64,000 nucleotides of DNA, from contig NZ_CP102826.1 of assembly GCF_025643595.1 (NCBI RefSeq), positions 3,472,001 through 3,536,000 on the forward strand. Direction: 5' to 3'. Below the pieces are notes generated by a model that did not search any database, was not told where the DNA came from, and worked only from the letters and a program-made list of their open reading frames with translations. Numbering within the stretch: the stretch's first letter is position 1; every line of letters begins with the position of its first letter. The translations under genes were made by a program, and so were the position numbers. The DNA comes from Saccharopolyspora rosea (lineage in GTDB: Bacteria; Actinomycetota; Actinomycetes; Mycobacteriales; Pseudonocardiaceae). Below are positions 41,857 through 50,521 of the stretch, piece by piece.

Positions 41857-42563
41857 CGCGCCACCCCGGCGGGTTCGTCGAAGGCCGGGTCGGTCATGCC
41901 GATCGCGGCGAATCCCCGGGCGCGCAGCAGGCACGAGTCGCAGCTCCCGCACGCCCGGCCGTCGGCTGCGGGGTCGTAGCAGCTGTGCGTCAGGGAGTAG
42001 TCCACGCCGAGTTCCAGGCCGCGCTGGATGATCTGCGTCTTGGACAGGTCGATCAGCGGCGTGTGGATCCGCAGCCGCTGCCGCCCCTCGACGCCGGCCT
42101 TGGTGGCGAGGTTGGCCATCCGCTCGAACGCGGCGACGTACTCGGGCCGGCAGTCGGGATAACCGCTGTAGTCCAGCGCGTTGACACCGATGAACACGTC
42201 ACCGGCCTCCAGCGTTTCCGCCCAGGCCAGCGCGAAGGACAGGAAGATCGTGTTGCGCGCCGGCACGTAGGTGATCGGGATGGCTGCGGCGTCGACGTCC
42301 TCGGCGCGGTCGTGGTGCGGCACGGCGAGGTCCGCGGTCAGCGCCGAACCGCCGAACACCCGCAGGTCGATGTCGGCGACCACGTGGGCGGCCACGCCCA
42401 GCGCCGCGGCCACCCGGCGGGCGGCGTCGAGCTCGACCTCGTGGCGCTGGCCGTACCGGAAGCTCAACGCGTGCGGTTCGTACCCCTCGGCGCGGGCGAT
42501 CGCCAACGCCGTCGCCGAGTCGAGGCCGCCGCTGAGCAGGACGACCGCCTTGCTGCGCTCCAT
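41853..42563 (-). CDS. queC: 7-cyano-7-deazaguanine (preQ0) synthase QueC
   Basis: A 236-residue ATP-dependent enzyme making preQ0 from 7-carboxy-7-deazaguanine and ammonia. The PP-loop is [20 protein letters not shown], the substrate block [18 protein letters not shown], and the C-terminal zinc site [22 protein letters not shown] 42561-42563 has AGGAGG upstream. It is the first gene of the four-gene operon. No queF, tgt or DNA-modifying dpdA is in view, so the fate of preQ0 (secondary metabolite, tRNA or DNA) is open. Confidence 0.93.
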   Translation of the reverse strand: MERSKAVVLLSGGLDSATALAIARAEGYEPHALSFRYGQRHEVELDAARRVAAALGVAAHVVADIDLRVFGGSALTADLAVPHHDRAEDVDAAAIPITYVPARNTIFLSFALAWAETLEAGDVFIGVNALDYSGYPDCRPEYVAAFERMANLATKAGVEGRQRLRIHTPLIDLSKTQIIQRGLELGVDYSLTHSCYDPAADGRACGSCDSCLLRARGFAAIGMTDPAFDEPAGVAR

Positions 42564-42712
42564 CAACACCTCCTGGGAGAACCCCCGGGAATCCGGGAAC
42601 TGAACCGATCTTGTACCGCCCGCCCCGGCGGCCTACAACCGCGACGTGCCAGGTGTTCCACCATCGTGTCTGCGATTGCGTTGCCACCGGCGGAAAATCG
42701 GCGACCGGACTG

Positions 42713-42814
42713 ATGCGCTCTTTCGGGGCCTTTTCCCGGACTCGGTTTGCCCGGTGGGTACGACGCGCGAACGCTGCCACTGGTGCACTGCGCGGACGGG
42801 GAGAAAACACATGA
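42713..42814 (+). CDS. Possible 33-residue ORF overlapping the P450 start
   Basis: ATG 42713 opens a short frame (MRSFGAFSRTRFARWVRRAN, ending GRGENT) whose TGA at 42812-42814 overlaps the P450 ATG (ATGA), the coupling pattern seen between real genes in this window. The composition is Arg-rich, with Phe and Trp. Evidence is positional only. It might be a leader peptide, a substrate peptide or chance. Confidence 0.22.
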   Translation: MRSFGAFSRTRFARWVRRANAATGALRGRGENT

Positions 42815-44037
42815 CCGCTCAGGAAATTCCCGAGTACGCCTTCGCGAATCCCCGCGGGGACTTGCTGTCACCCGCCTACCACTCGCTGCGTCGGCGGAGC
42901 CCGGTGGCGCGCGTCGTCACCGCCACCGGAGAACCCGCCTGGTACGTGACGAGCTACCAGCACTGCCTGGCGGTGCTCCGGGATCCGCGCTTCAGCCTCA
43001 GCCAGACCCACGCGGCCGAGGGGGTCCCGCAACGCGACGAGATCCGCTTCCCGCCGATCGGCGCCAACACCATGAACCGGCTGTCCGAGGCGGGGCTGCG
43101 CGACGAGTTCATGCGGCACGTCGGTCCCGGGCAGACCGCGGTGCCGATGGACTGGGTGCGCTCGACCGCGCGGGAGCAGCTGGACCGGATGCGGATGTCG
43201 GGCCAGCCCGCGGATCTGCTGTCGGAGTGGGCGAATCCGGTGATCTTCGCGGTGGCCCGCCGCCTGCTCGGGCTGCCCGAGGCCGACGACGAGGTGTTCG
43301 TCGAGATGGTGGAGAAGGACCTCTGCATGGGCGATTACTCCACTGCGGACAGGCTCGCCAACCTGGAGCACCTGCAGCGGTACATGCGCCGCTACCTCGA
43401 CCGGCCGCGGGAGGAGCCCGCGGGCATGCTCGACGACCTCGTCGACGCGCAACGACGCGTCCTGGACTCCCGTGGTGGAGCCGACGGCCTGGTCCCGCTC
43501 ACCGACGACGAGTTCATGGACCTCGCCGGGTTCCTGCTGATCTCGGCGGTCGCGAACCCGGCCGGGCTGCTGACCGTCGGCGCGCTCGTGCTGCTGGAGC
43601 ACCCGGAGGTGGCGCGACGCCTGTCCGAGCACCCCGAGGAGGTGCCGCACGCGGTCGAGGAACTGCTGCGCAGCACGGTCACCATGGGCGGCGGGTTGGG
43701 CCGCATCGCCACCGAGGACGTCGAGCTGGGCGGCGTGACGGTGCGGCGGGGCGAGTTGGTGCTGGTCGTGACCGACGCTGCCAACCACGATCCGGACGTC
43801 TTCGCCGAACCTGACCGCTTCGACATCGACCGCGAACGCGCGTCGACCCATCTGAAGTTCGGCGGTGGGCGGCACTACTGCCCCGCCTCGCACCTGAGCC
43901 GCGCGGTGGCCGCCGCGGCGTTCGAGGTGCTGCTCGCGGAGATGCCCGCCCTGCGCCTGGCGGTGCCACCCACCGACCTCGAATGGGTGCCGGACCGGTA
44001 CGTGCAGCTGCCGCGGCAGCTTCCCGTCATCTGGTGA
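42811..44037 (+). CDS. Cytochrome P450 with degenerate oxygen-activation and heme-loop motifs
   Basis: A 408-residue P450 with the usual fold markers but unusual active-site residues. In the I-helix, where the usual motif is A-G-x-D/E-T, it reads LLISAVANPAGLL (residues 242-254), so both the acidic residue and the threonine are missing. The heme loop is FGGGRHYCPASHLSRAV with Cys357, lacking the glycine two residues after Cys. ATG 42811 has GGGGAG at 42799-42804. P450s without the Thr occur in biosynthesis (substrate-assisted or coupling enzymes). It is divergent from the preQ0 operon, and an O-methyltransferase lies convergent downstream. No dedicated ferredoxin is nearby. Confidence 0.88.
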   Translation: MTAQEIPEYAFANPRGDLLSPAYHSLRRRSPVARVVTATGEPAWYVTSYQHCLAVLRDPRFSLSQTHAAEGVPQRDEIRFPPIGANTMNRLSEAGLRDEFMRHVGPGQTAVPMDWVRSTAREQLDRMRMSGQPADLLSEWANPVIFAVARRLLGLPEADDEVFVEMVEKDLCMGDYSTADRLANLEHLQRYMRRYLDRPREEPAGMLDDLVDAQRRVLDSRGGADGLVPLTDDEFMDLAGFLLISAVANPAGLLTVGALVLLEHPEVARRLSEHPEEVPHAVEELLRSTVTMGGGLGRIATEDVELGGVTVRRGELVLVVTDAANHDPDVFAEPDRFDIDRERASTHLKFGGGRHYCPASHLSRAVAAAAFEVLLAEMPALRLAVPPTDLEWVPDRYVQLPRQLPVIW

Positions 44038-44042
44038 CTCCG

Positions 44043-44080
44043 GACCACAGTGGACGGACGAACTTCCGTCCACTGTGGTC
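44043..44080. terminator. 16-bp-stem hairpin built from two CCACAGTGGAC motifs
   Basis: GACCACAGTGGACGGA (44043-44058) pairs perfectly with TCCGTCCACTGTGGTC (44065-44080), with a 6-nt loop. It fills the gap between the convergent P450 and O-methyltransferase genes, a bidirectional terminator. Each arm contains one copy of the motif that recurs through the window. Confidence 0.8.
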
Positions 44081-44088
44081 TTAAACGC

Positions 44089-45129
44089 TCAGGACGGGAT
44101 GCGGCACTCCATGAGGTGGGTCAGGCCGGAGGCGGGGCGGGAACCGGCGTAGTCGAGCCCGGCGCGCCGGAACAGCTCGACGAACTCGGACTCGGTCCGC
44201 TCACCGGAGCCGAACAGCACGAACATGTCCAGGTCCGACACGGCCGCCATCGGCGACGGCGTCGCCTCCTCGGGCAGCACCATCTCGATGACCGCCACGC
44301 GCGCCCCGGGACGGCCCGCGCGGGCGCAGTTGGTCAGGATGCGGACGGCCGTCTCGTCGTCCCAGTTGTGCAGCACCGCCCGCAGGACGTACAGATCCGC
44401 ACCCGCCGGGGCGGATTCGCGGGCATCACCGGCGACCAGCTCGCACCGGTCGGCGAGCGCACCGGAACGCAGTTCCGGATCCGGGTCGTCGACCACCGAG
44501 GCGAGGTCGAACAGGATTCCACGGGCACGCGGTGCGCACATCAGCAGTTCCCGCAGCAGTGCTCCCCGGTTGCCGCCGACGTCGACGACGGTTCCGGACG
44601 CGTACTGGGCCAGTGCCTCGATTTCCGAGCTCGCGATCCACTCCTCACCAGCGCGCATCGCTGTGCGGAACGCGGTCGAGAGGCCGTCGTCGCCGGACAG
44701 GTAGGTGTAGAAGTCGGTGCCGTGGTGGGCGGCGAACGGTCCCCGGCCGGTGCGCACCGACTCGGCCAGCCCGTGCCACGCCTGTTCGACAGCCGGGTTG
44801 GTGGCGAACGCGGCCAGCGAACGCCCGAATTCGTCGTCCGCGCGCACCAGCTGCGAACGCGGTGTGTGCGCGTAGCGGCCGTCAGCGGTCCGGTCGAGGA
44901 AGCCGAGGGCCACGAGCGCGCGCAGCAGGCGGCGCAGTGCTCGGGGGTCGAGTCCCATCCGGTCGGCGAGCTCGGCGGCCGACGCCGGTTCGTCGCCGAG
45001 GGCGTCCGGCAGCCCGAGGCGCAAGCCCGCGCGGAGGACGTGCCCGGTGTAGAGCGCGACGAAGACGGCGGCGTCGGGCGCTGCCTGCTCAGCCGGGGCG
45101 TCGTGGCCGAGGACGGCGCTGTCTGGCAT
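44089..45129 (-). CDS. SAM-dependent O-methyltransferase, hydroxyneurosterol/acetylserotonin OMT type
   Basis: A 346-residue methyltransferase of the PF00891 family used in actinomycete polyketide and peptide pathways. The N-terminal winged-helix dimerisation domain reads AELADRMGLDPRALRRLLRA; the SAM site is GTVVDVGGNRGALLRELLMC, and LYVLRAVLHNWDDETAVRIL carries the catalytic His region. Start ATG 45127-45129. It lies convergent with the atypical P450. With the P450 it could tailor a small aromatic product, but no core biosynthetic gene other than the preQ0 genes is adjacent. GTCCATTGTGGATC lies upstream (45170). Confidence 0.87.
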   Translation of the reverse strand: MPDSAVLGHDAPAEQAAPDAAVFVALYTGHVLRAGLRLGLPDALGDEPASAAELADRMGLDPRALRRLLRALVALGFLDRTADGRYAHTPRSQLVRADDEFGRSLAAFATNPAVEQAWHGLAESVRTGRGPFAAHHGTDFYTYLSGDDGLSTAFRTAMRAGEEWIASSEIEALAQYASGTVVDVGGNRGALLRELLMCAPRARGILFDLASVVDDPDPELRSGALADRCELVAGDARESAPAGADLYVLRAVLHNWDDETAVRILTNCARAGRPGARVAVIEMVLPEEATPSPMAAVSDLDMFVLFGSGERTESEFVELFRRAGLDYAGSRPASGLTHLMECRIPS

Positions 45130-45281
45130 GGTCGTTCTCCCATCTCGCGGGATCGGCTCGGAACAGTTCGTCCATTGTGGATCCCCGATCCGGGCGCCGG
45201 GCACGACACGCCTGCCACTCGCGCGGCCGAACCCGCCCGTGCGACGTCGCGCGGGCGGGTTCGGCCGTCCGGTCTGCTCGG

Positions 45282-46616
45282 TCAACCGGCCGCGGTGGGC
45301 TCCTCCACCCGGTCGCGGACGGGGGCCGGCGCGGGCGGGGTCCTGCCGTCCAGCACGGCGCGGGCGCGGTCGCGGTCGAGCGCACCTTCCCAGCGGGCGA
45401 TCGCGAGGGTCGCGACGGCGTTGCCGACGAGGCTGGTCAGTGCGCGCGCCTCGGACATGAAGCGGTCGACGCCGACGATGAGCGCGAGCGCGGCGACCGG
45501 CACGTGCGGCACGGCCGAGAGGGTGGCGGCCAGCGCGACGAAGCCCGAGCCGGTCACACCCGCCGCGCCCTTGGACGTGAGCAGCATGATCGCCAGCATG
45601 CCGAGCTGGTCCCACAGGGACAGGTCGACGTCGAGGGCCTGGGTGAGGAAGACCGCGCCCATGGTCAGGTAGATCGCGGTGCCGTCGAGGTTGAACGAGT
45701 AGCCGGACGGGATCGTCAGGCCCACCACCTTCTTGGCCGCGCCCAGGTCCTCCAGCTTCGTCATCATCCGGGGCAGCACGGGCTCGGTCGACGAGGTGCC
45801 CAGCACGATGAGCAGTTCCTCCCGCAGGTAGCGCAGGAGCTTGAACAGCCCGAGCCCGTGCAGCCGCAGCACCAGCCCGAGCACCACCACGACGAACAGC
45901 AGGCTGGTCAGCCAGAACGTGCCGACGAGCGCGGCCAGCTGTTGCAACGTCCGCACGCCGTACTTGCCCGTGGTGGCCGCGATCGCGCCGAACGCGCCGA
46001 CCGGGGCGGCCCGCATGACCCAGCGGATCACGGTGAACAGCACCTTCGAGATGGACTCGACACCGCGCACGATCGACGCGCCCGCCTCGCCCGCGGCCTG
46101 GAGCGCGAAACCGAACACGATCGCCACGAACAGCACCGGCAGGATCTCGCCCTCGGTGAACGCGCCGACCACCGTGTTCGGGATGATGTGCAGCAGGAAG
46201 TCCGCGAAACCGTCGTGCTGGGCGGTGGCGGACGCGGGCAGCCCGTTCTCGCTCAGCGTGGCCGGATCGGCGTGGATGCCGTCGCCAGGGCGCACCAGGT
46301 TCACCACGACCAGGCCGAGCGCGAGCGCCACGGTGGTGAGCACCTCGAAGTACACCAGCGCCTTGAGCCCGATGCGGCCGACGCTGCGCGCGCTGTCGGT
46401 CGAGGCGATGCCGACCACGACCGTGCAGAAGATGATCGGTCCGACGACCATCTTGATCAGCTTGACGAAGCCGTCGCCGAGCGGGCCGAGCGCGGTGCCG
46501 ACGTCCGGCCAGCACAGGCCGACGACCGCACCGAGCAGCACTCCGATGAGGACCTGGACGTAGAGGTGGGACAGGACGCGGCGGACGCGGCTGGGCGTCT
46601 GAGCTCCGTTGGTCAT
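45282..46616 (-). CDS. dctA: Dicarboxylate:cation symporter (DctA-like)
   Basis: A 444-residue DAACS-family transporter with about eight helices and re-entrant loops. Signatures: LIKMVVGPIIFCTVVVGIAS, the LGTSSTEPVLPRMMTKLEDL loop and VGLTIPSGYSFNLDGTAIYL, the substrate- and sodium/proton-binding region of C4-dicarboxylate carriers. It lies 18 bp downstream of the PrpF-like gene and is presumably co-transcribed. With the divergent LysR this makes a small uptake-and-isomerisation unit for an organic acid. Confidence 0.88.
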   Translation of the reverse strand: MTNGAQTPSRVRRVLSHLYVQVLIGVLLGAVVGLCWPDVGTALGPLGDGFVKLIKMVVGPIIFCTVVVGIASTDSARSVGRIGLKALVYFEVLTTVALALGLVVVNLVRPGDGIHADPATLSENGLPASATAQHDGFADFLLHIIPNTVVGAFTEGEILPVLFVAIVFGFALQAAGEAGASIVRGVESISKVLFTVIRWVMRAAPVGAFGAIAATTGKYGVRTLQQLAALVGTFWLTSLLFVVVVLGLVLRLHGLGLFKLLRYLREELLIVLGTSSTEPVLPRMMTKLEDLGAAKKVVGLTIPSGYSFNLDGTAIYLTMGAVFLTQALDVDLSLWDQLGMLAIMLLTSKGAAGVTGSGFVALAATLSAVPHVPVAALALIVGVDRFMSEARALTSLVGNAVATLAIARWEGALDRDRARAVLDGRTPPAPAPVRDRVEEPTAAG

Positions 46617-46634
46617 GACTGGCGCCTCCGCTTC

Positions 46635-47768
46635 TCAGGCCGACACCGGTGGTGCGACCGGTTCGGCGGGGACGAGGGTGGGTTCGGGCACGTTCAGCTC
46701 GGCGTCGGCGATCCACCGCGCGGCGCGCCGGAGGGTGGCCGCCCGCACCGCGCCGGTCGCGTCGCGTTCGAGCCGCACCTCGACCACGCCGGCGGGCGTG
46801 CCCAGCCGCACCCGTCCGGGGTCGACGTGGTGCCGCGGGCACGCCGCGGGCACCGAACCGGGGGTGGTCGCGGCCACCGCCACCGCCACGGCGGCGGTGA
46901 GGCCGATGGCGGGGTGCACCGAGTGCATCGACAGCATCCGCACGGACAGGTCGTGGTCGGCGGCGCGGACGGTGCGGCCGTCGGTGGCCTGGTAGTCGGC
47001 GGGCGGTCCGACGACGCCGATCTTCGGGATCGCGTGGCTGACCGGGTCGTCCTCGCGCACCAGTCCCATCGCCAGCGCCGCCTGGCGGCGCAGCAGGGTC
47101 AGCGGCGGGATGGCGTCCGCCAGCGCGTCGGCCGGTTCGGCGCCGGTCAGGCCGAGTGCGGCGGCGTCGACGAGGGCCGCCGGGGTACCGGCGTCGACCA
47201 ATGTGGCCGGTGCGGTCCCGTGCCGCAGCGCCGTCGTGGGTTCGCCCGCGGGCAGCAGGGTTCCGGTGGTGGTGCCGATCGGATCCACGAAGGACAGCGT
47301 GACGGGGACCCCGGTTCCGGTCACGCCCGGGACCATCCCGTCGCCGCCGTCCGGCGCCGCGCCACCCGGTGTCGGCACCACGACCGTGAGCAACGCGCCG
47401 GTGTTGCGGTTGCGGATGCGCACCGCAGTGGCGTCGTCACGGGCGGCGACGAGTCCGGACTGGACGGCGTGCAGACCGACGGCCGTGGCGCAGTTCCCGC
47501 AGTTGCTGCCCCATTCCACGACTTCGCGGCCGATGCCGACCTGGGCGAAGGTGTAGTCGACGTCGACGCCGGGTTCGGCGCTGGGCCCCACCAGGGCGGC
47601 CTTCGACGTCGTCGGGGTGGCGCCGCCGACGCCGTCGATCTGGCGCGGGTCGGCGGACCCGAACGCGCGGACCAGCACCCCTTCCCAGTCGTCGCGCCGG
47701 GGATCGGGCGCGTGGAAGATCCAGCACTTGCTCGTGCCGCCGCGCACCAGCGCCGCACTCAGTCGCAC
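46635..47768 (-). CDS. PrpF-family isomerase (aconitate/4-oxalomesaconate tautomerase-like)
   Basis: A 377-residue protein of the PrpF family with a diaminopimelate-epimerase-like two-domain fold. RGGTSKCWIFHAPDPRRDDW carries the conserved RGGTSK motif; EWGSNCGNCATAVGLHAVQS is the second catalytic-Cys block. Members isomerise trans-aconitate or tautomerise 4-oxalomesaconate. Start GTG 47766-47768, behind AGAGAGG. Upstream of dctA, it may act on the imported tricarboxylate or dicarboxylate. Which acid is used cannot be decided. Confidence 0.85.
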   Translation of the reverse strand: MRLSAALVRGGTSKCWIFHAPDPRRDDWEGVLVRAFGSADPRQIDGVGGATPTTSKAALVGPSAEPGVDVDYTFAQVGIGREVVEWGSNCGNCATAVGLHAVQSGLVAARDDATAVRIRNRNTGALLTVVVPTPGGAAPDGGDGMVPGVTGTGVPVTLSFVDPIGTTTGTLLPAGEPTTALRHGTAPATLVDAGTPAALVDAAALGLTGAEPADALADAIPPLTLLRRQAALAMGLVREDDPVSHAIPKIGVVGPPADYQATDGRTVRAADHDLSVRMLSMHSVHPAIGLTAAVAVAVAATTPGSVPAACPRHHVDPGRVRLGTPAGVVEVRLERDATGAVRAATLRRAARWIADAELNVPEPTLVPAEPVAPPVSA

Positions 47769-47826
47769 GGGAGGTCCTCTCTGCACTCGGGGTTCCGACG
47801 GATGTCGAGACTGGTGCAGCACAGCC

Positions 47827-47872
47827 TTCAGTACAATCGCGAAAAATTGGAGAGGCGTTAAGTTGAACTGAA
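47827..47872. promoter_or_regulatory. LysR-type regulatory region between prpF and lysR
   Basis: The 117-bp divergent region is AT-rich. It contains TTCAGT (47827-47832) and ACTGAA (47867-47872) as outer inverted repeats, with CAAT-N8-ATTG in between. This arrangement fits binding of a LysR tetramer controlling both directions, but no T-N11-A box is unambiguous. Confidence 0.4.
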
Positions 47873-47885
47873 AGGAGGTGCGGCG

Positions 47886-48806
47886 GTGGAACCGGACGTG
47901 CGGCGCATGTTCCTGCTCGCGGACGTCGCCGCGCACGGGTCGATCACCGCGACGGCCCGGGCGCTGAACTACACCCCGTCGGCGGTGTCCCAGCAGTTGG
48001 CCAAACTGGAGGACGAGGCTGGCCAACCGCTCCTGGAACGCCAGAGCCGCGGCATCTCGCTGACGATCGCGGGCGAGGCCGTGGTCCGCCACGCCACCCG
48101 CATCCGGCAGCAGATCCGCGCCACGCGGGCCGAACTCGACGAGATCGCCGGGCTGCGCGCGGGCCGGCTGTTCCTCGGCACGTTCCCCACCGCCGGTTCC
48201 TCGCTGCTGCCGCCCGCGGTGACGCGGTTCCGCGAGCTGCACCCGGAGGTCCGGCTGACCGTGCGCAGCGGACTGCTGGCCGGTCTGCGGCACATGCTGG
48301 AGAACCGCACCATCGAACTCGCGCTGCTGTGGGACTACGAGTGGAACCGGCTCGACGACGACGGGTTGCAGGTGCGGCACCTGCTCGACGACCAGGCCGC
48401 ACTGGTCGTCGGCAGGCACCACTGGGCGGCGCGGCGCACCTCGATCGACCTGTCCGCGCTGGCCGGCGAACCGTGGATCACCCGCGCGGAGAACAACCCG
48501 GTGGCCGAGGTGCTGGCCCGCAGCTGCCGGGCGGCCGGTTTCGAACCGCAGATCGTCTACGAGGCCCACGACTACCAGGAGGCCCAGGCCATGGTCGGTG
48601 TCGGACTCGGCGTCGCGGTCGCACCCCGCCTGGCGCTGACCAACCCGCGCGACGACGTCGCCATCGTCCCGATCCGCGGGTACGCACCGATCCGGCGGAT
48701 CCTGCTGGCACGCCTCGCCGAACGCAGACCCACTCCCGCCGAGAACGCCATCACCGCCGTCTTCGAGGAGGTGGCGACGACGTTCGCCCGGCCGACGCAC
48801 GGGTAG
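47886..48806 (+). CDS. LysR-family transcriptional regulator
   Basis: A 306-residue LysR regulator. The winged helix-turn-helix is GSITATARALNYTPSAVSQQ then LAKLEDEAGQPLLERQ; the sensor domain follows, with AQAMVGVGLGVAVAPRLALT. GTG 47886 is preceded by AAAGGAGG, a strong ribosome site. It faces prpF-dctA and probably activates it in response to the transported acid or an intermediate. Confidence 0.9.
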   Translation: MEPDVRRMFLLADVAAHGSITATARALNYTPSAVSQQLAKLEDEAGQPLLERQSRGISLTIAGEAVVRHATRIRQQIRATRAELDEIAGLRAGRLFLGTFPTAGSSLLPPAVTRFRELHPEVRLTVRSGLLAGLRHMLENRTIELALLWDYEWNRLDDDGLQVRHLLDDQAALVVGRHHWAARRTSIDLSALAGEPWITRAENNPVAEVLARSCRAAGFEPQIVYEAHDYQEAQAMVGVGLGVAVAPRLALTNPRDDVAIVPIRGYAPIRRILLARLAERRPTPAENAITAVFEEVATTFARPTHG

Positions 48807-48876
48807 TCCGCTCTCACTCGTTGGGCTGGTCACCGTCGCGATCGCGCTCAAGATCGTTCGGCGCGCGGTCGACGCT

Positions 48877-50382
48877 ATGGCCGTGACGGGACACGAATTC
48901 GACAGGCGGAGCTTCCTCGCCGGGGTGGGCGCGGTCACCGCCGCAGGAATGGCCACAGTGGACGACTCAGCCGAGGCGGAATCGGAGCGGGCGAAGGATC
49001 TGACGGTTTTCCTCGGAACCGTGCTGCACTTCACCGACGATCCGTGGGTGCCCGGCGCGGAAGGCGAAGACGACCCGGACTCCTACGAGGTGTTCGAGCC
49101 AGGGGCGCTGGTGGTGAGCCGCGGCCGCGTGCTGTGGGCGGGACGACGCGAGCAGCTGCCGCGGTTCGCCCGCCGCGCGCAGGTGGTCGACCACGGCAAC
49201 CGGCTGATCGTGCCGGGCTTCGTCGACACCCACATCCACTCCGCCCAGGTCGACGCCATCGCCAGTCCCGGCGGCCAACTGCTGCCGTGGCTGCGGGACT
49301 ACATGTACCCCGCCGAGATGCGCTTCCGCGACCCGCGGTACGCGCGCCAGACCTCGTCGTTCTTCCTGGACGCGCTGTTGGCGGCCGGGACGACGACGGC
49401 CAGCGTCTACACCACCACGTACAAGCACTCGACCGACGCACTGTTCGCCGAGGCGCGCCGCCGGAACCTCCGCATGGTCGCGGGCAAGCTCCTGATGGAC
49501 GATGGTGGCCGGTCCCAGGGCGGGCCGGTCCCGGACGAGTACCTCGACCGCAGCCTGGCACAGGCCGAGGCCGACACCCGTGAGCTGATCCGGCGGTGGC
49601 ACCACAACGGCCGGTTGCGCTACAGCGTCTCGCCCCGGTTCGCGCTGACCTCCACCGTGGCGGCGCTGAAGATGGCCGGCCGGCTGTACCAGGACTCCCT
49701 CCGGACTGACCGTCCACTGTGGTCGCAGAGTCACCTGGCGGAGAACCGCGACGAGGTCGACGCCGTAATGCGGAAGTTCAAGGGTGCACTGCACCCGAGG
49801 TCCTATTTGGACGTCTACGACAAGTGCGACCTGGTCGGCCCGCGCAGCGTCTGGGGCCACTCGGTCTGGCTCGACGACGTCGACCGCGCACGCCTCGCCG
49901 AGACCGACGCGGCGGTGGCGTTCTGCCCGACCTCCAACCTGTTCCTCGGCAGCGGCCTGTTCCCGCTCAACCGCTTCGGTCACGCGGGCGTGCGCGTCGG
50001 AATGGGCACCGACGTCGGTGGCGGCACCAGTTACTCGATGCTGGCCACCATGAACGAGGCGTACAAGGTCGTGGCGCTGGGCAACACCTATCCGGACCGC
50101 ATCCCGGAGGACTCCCGCGCGACGCTGACCGCCCTGCGCTCCTTCTACCTGGCCACCCTCGGCGGCGCTCGGGCCCTGCACATGGAGGAGGACATCGGCA
50201 GCTTCCGCCCCGGCCGGGAGGCCGACTTCGTCGTGCTGGACTGGGCGGCGACCCCGGTCCTCAAACGCCGCACCGAGGCGGCCTCGACGTTCCGCGAACG
50301 CCTCTTCGTGCTCGCCACCCTCGGCGACGAACGAGCCGTGGCCCGCACCTACATCCTCGGCCGACCGGCCCGACGCGCGTAA
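48877..50382 (+). CDS. guaD: Guanine deaminase-like amidohydrolase with a Tat-type leader
   Basis: A 501-residue metal-dependent hydrolase. Metal and substrate motifs are PGFVDTHIHSAQVD, SQSHLAENRDEVDAV, VWGHSVWLDDVDRARL and GTDVGGGTSYSM, matching guanine deaminases (guanine to xanthine). Unusually, the N-terminus is MAVTGHEFDRRSFLAGVGAV followed by an alanine-rich stretch, a twin-arginine signal with the R-R-x-F-L motif. Guanine deaminase is normally cytosolic, so the protein may be exported and scavenge extracellular purines, or act on another substrate. Start ATG 48877 is consistent with the leader. Not clearly in an operon with lysR (70-bp gap). Confidence 0.83.
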   Translation: MAVTGHEFDRRSFLAGVGAVTAAGMATVDDSAEAESERAKDLTVFLGTVLHFTDDPWVPGAEGEDDPDSYEVFEPGALVVSRGRVLWAGRREQLPRFARRAQVVDHGNRLIVPGFVDTHIHSAQVDAIASPGGQLLPWLRDYMYPAEMRFRDPRYARQTSSFFLDALLAAGTTTASVYTTTYKHSTDALFAEARRRNLRMVAGKLLMDDGGRSQGGPVPDEYLDRSLAQAEADTRELIRRWHHNGRLRYSVSPRFALTSTVAALKMAGRLYQDSLRTDRPLWSQSHLAENRDEVDAVMRKFKGALHPRSYLDVYDKCDLVGPRSVWGHSVWLDDVDRARLAETDAAVAFCPTSNLFLGSGLFPLNRFGHAGVRVGMGTDVGGGTSYSMLATMNEAYKVVALGNTYPDRIPEDSRATLTALRSFYLATLGGARALHMEEDIGSFRPGREADFVVLDWAATPVLKRRTEAASTFRERLFVLATLGDERAVARTYILGRPARRA

Positions 50383-50428
50383 CGCGTTTTCCGAAGAATT
50401 AATCTGTTCCGACTCACCCACTCCCCTG

Positions 50429-50460
50429 CGTGAAGGTTGCCGGACGACGCGGCCTTCACG
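50429..50460. terminator. Hairpin after guaD
   Basis: CGTGAAGG (50429-50436) pairs with CCTTCACG (50453-50460) around a 16-nt loop. It lies 46 bp after the guaD stop and 62 bp before the next gene, so it probably ends guaD transcription, although it could also be an operator for the following gene. Confidence 0.5.
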
Positions 50461-50521
50461 TGGGGGCGTTGCTAACGTCTGGAGCGGTTCCGCACCAGCC
50501 GACGGCGATTGGGTGAACGCC

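Noticed and set aside
42564-42712. preQ1/preQ0 riboswitch upstream of queC
   Set aside because: No A-rich tail or pseudoknot-like pattern of the known classes is visible in the short leader.
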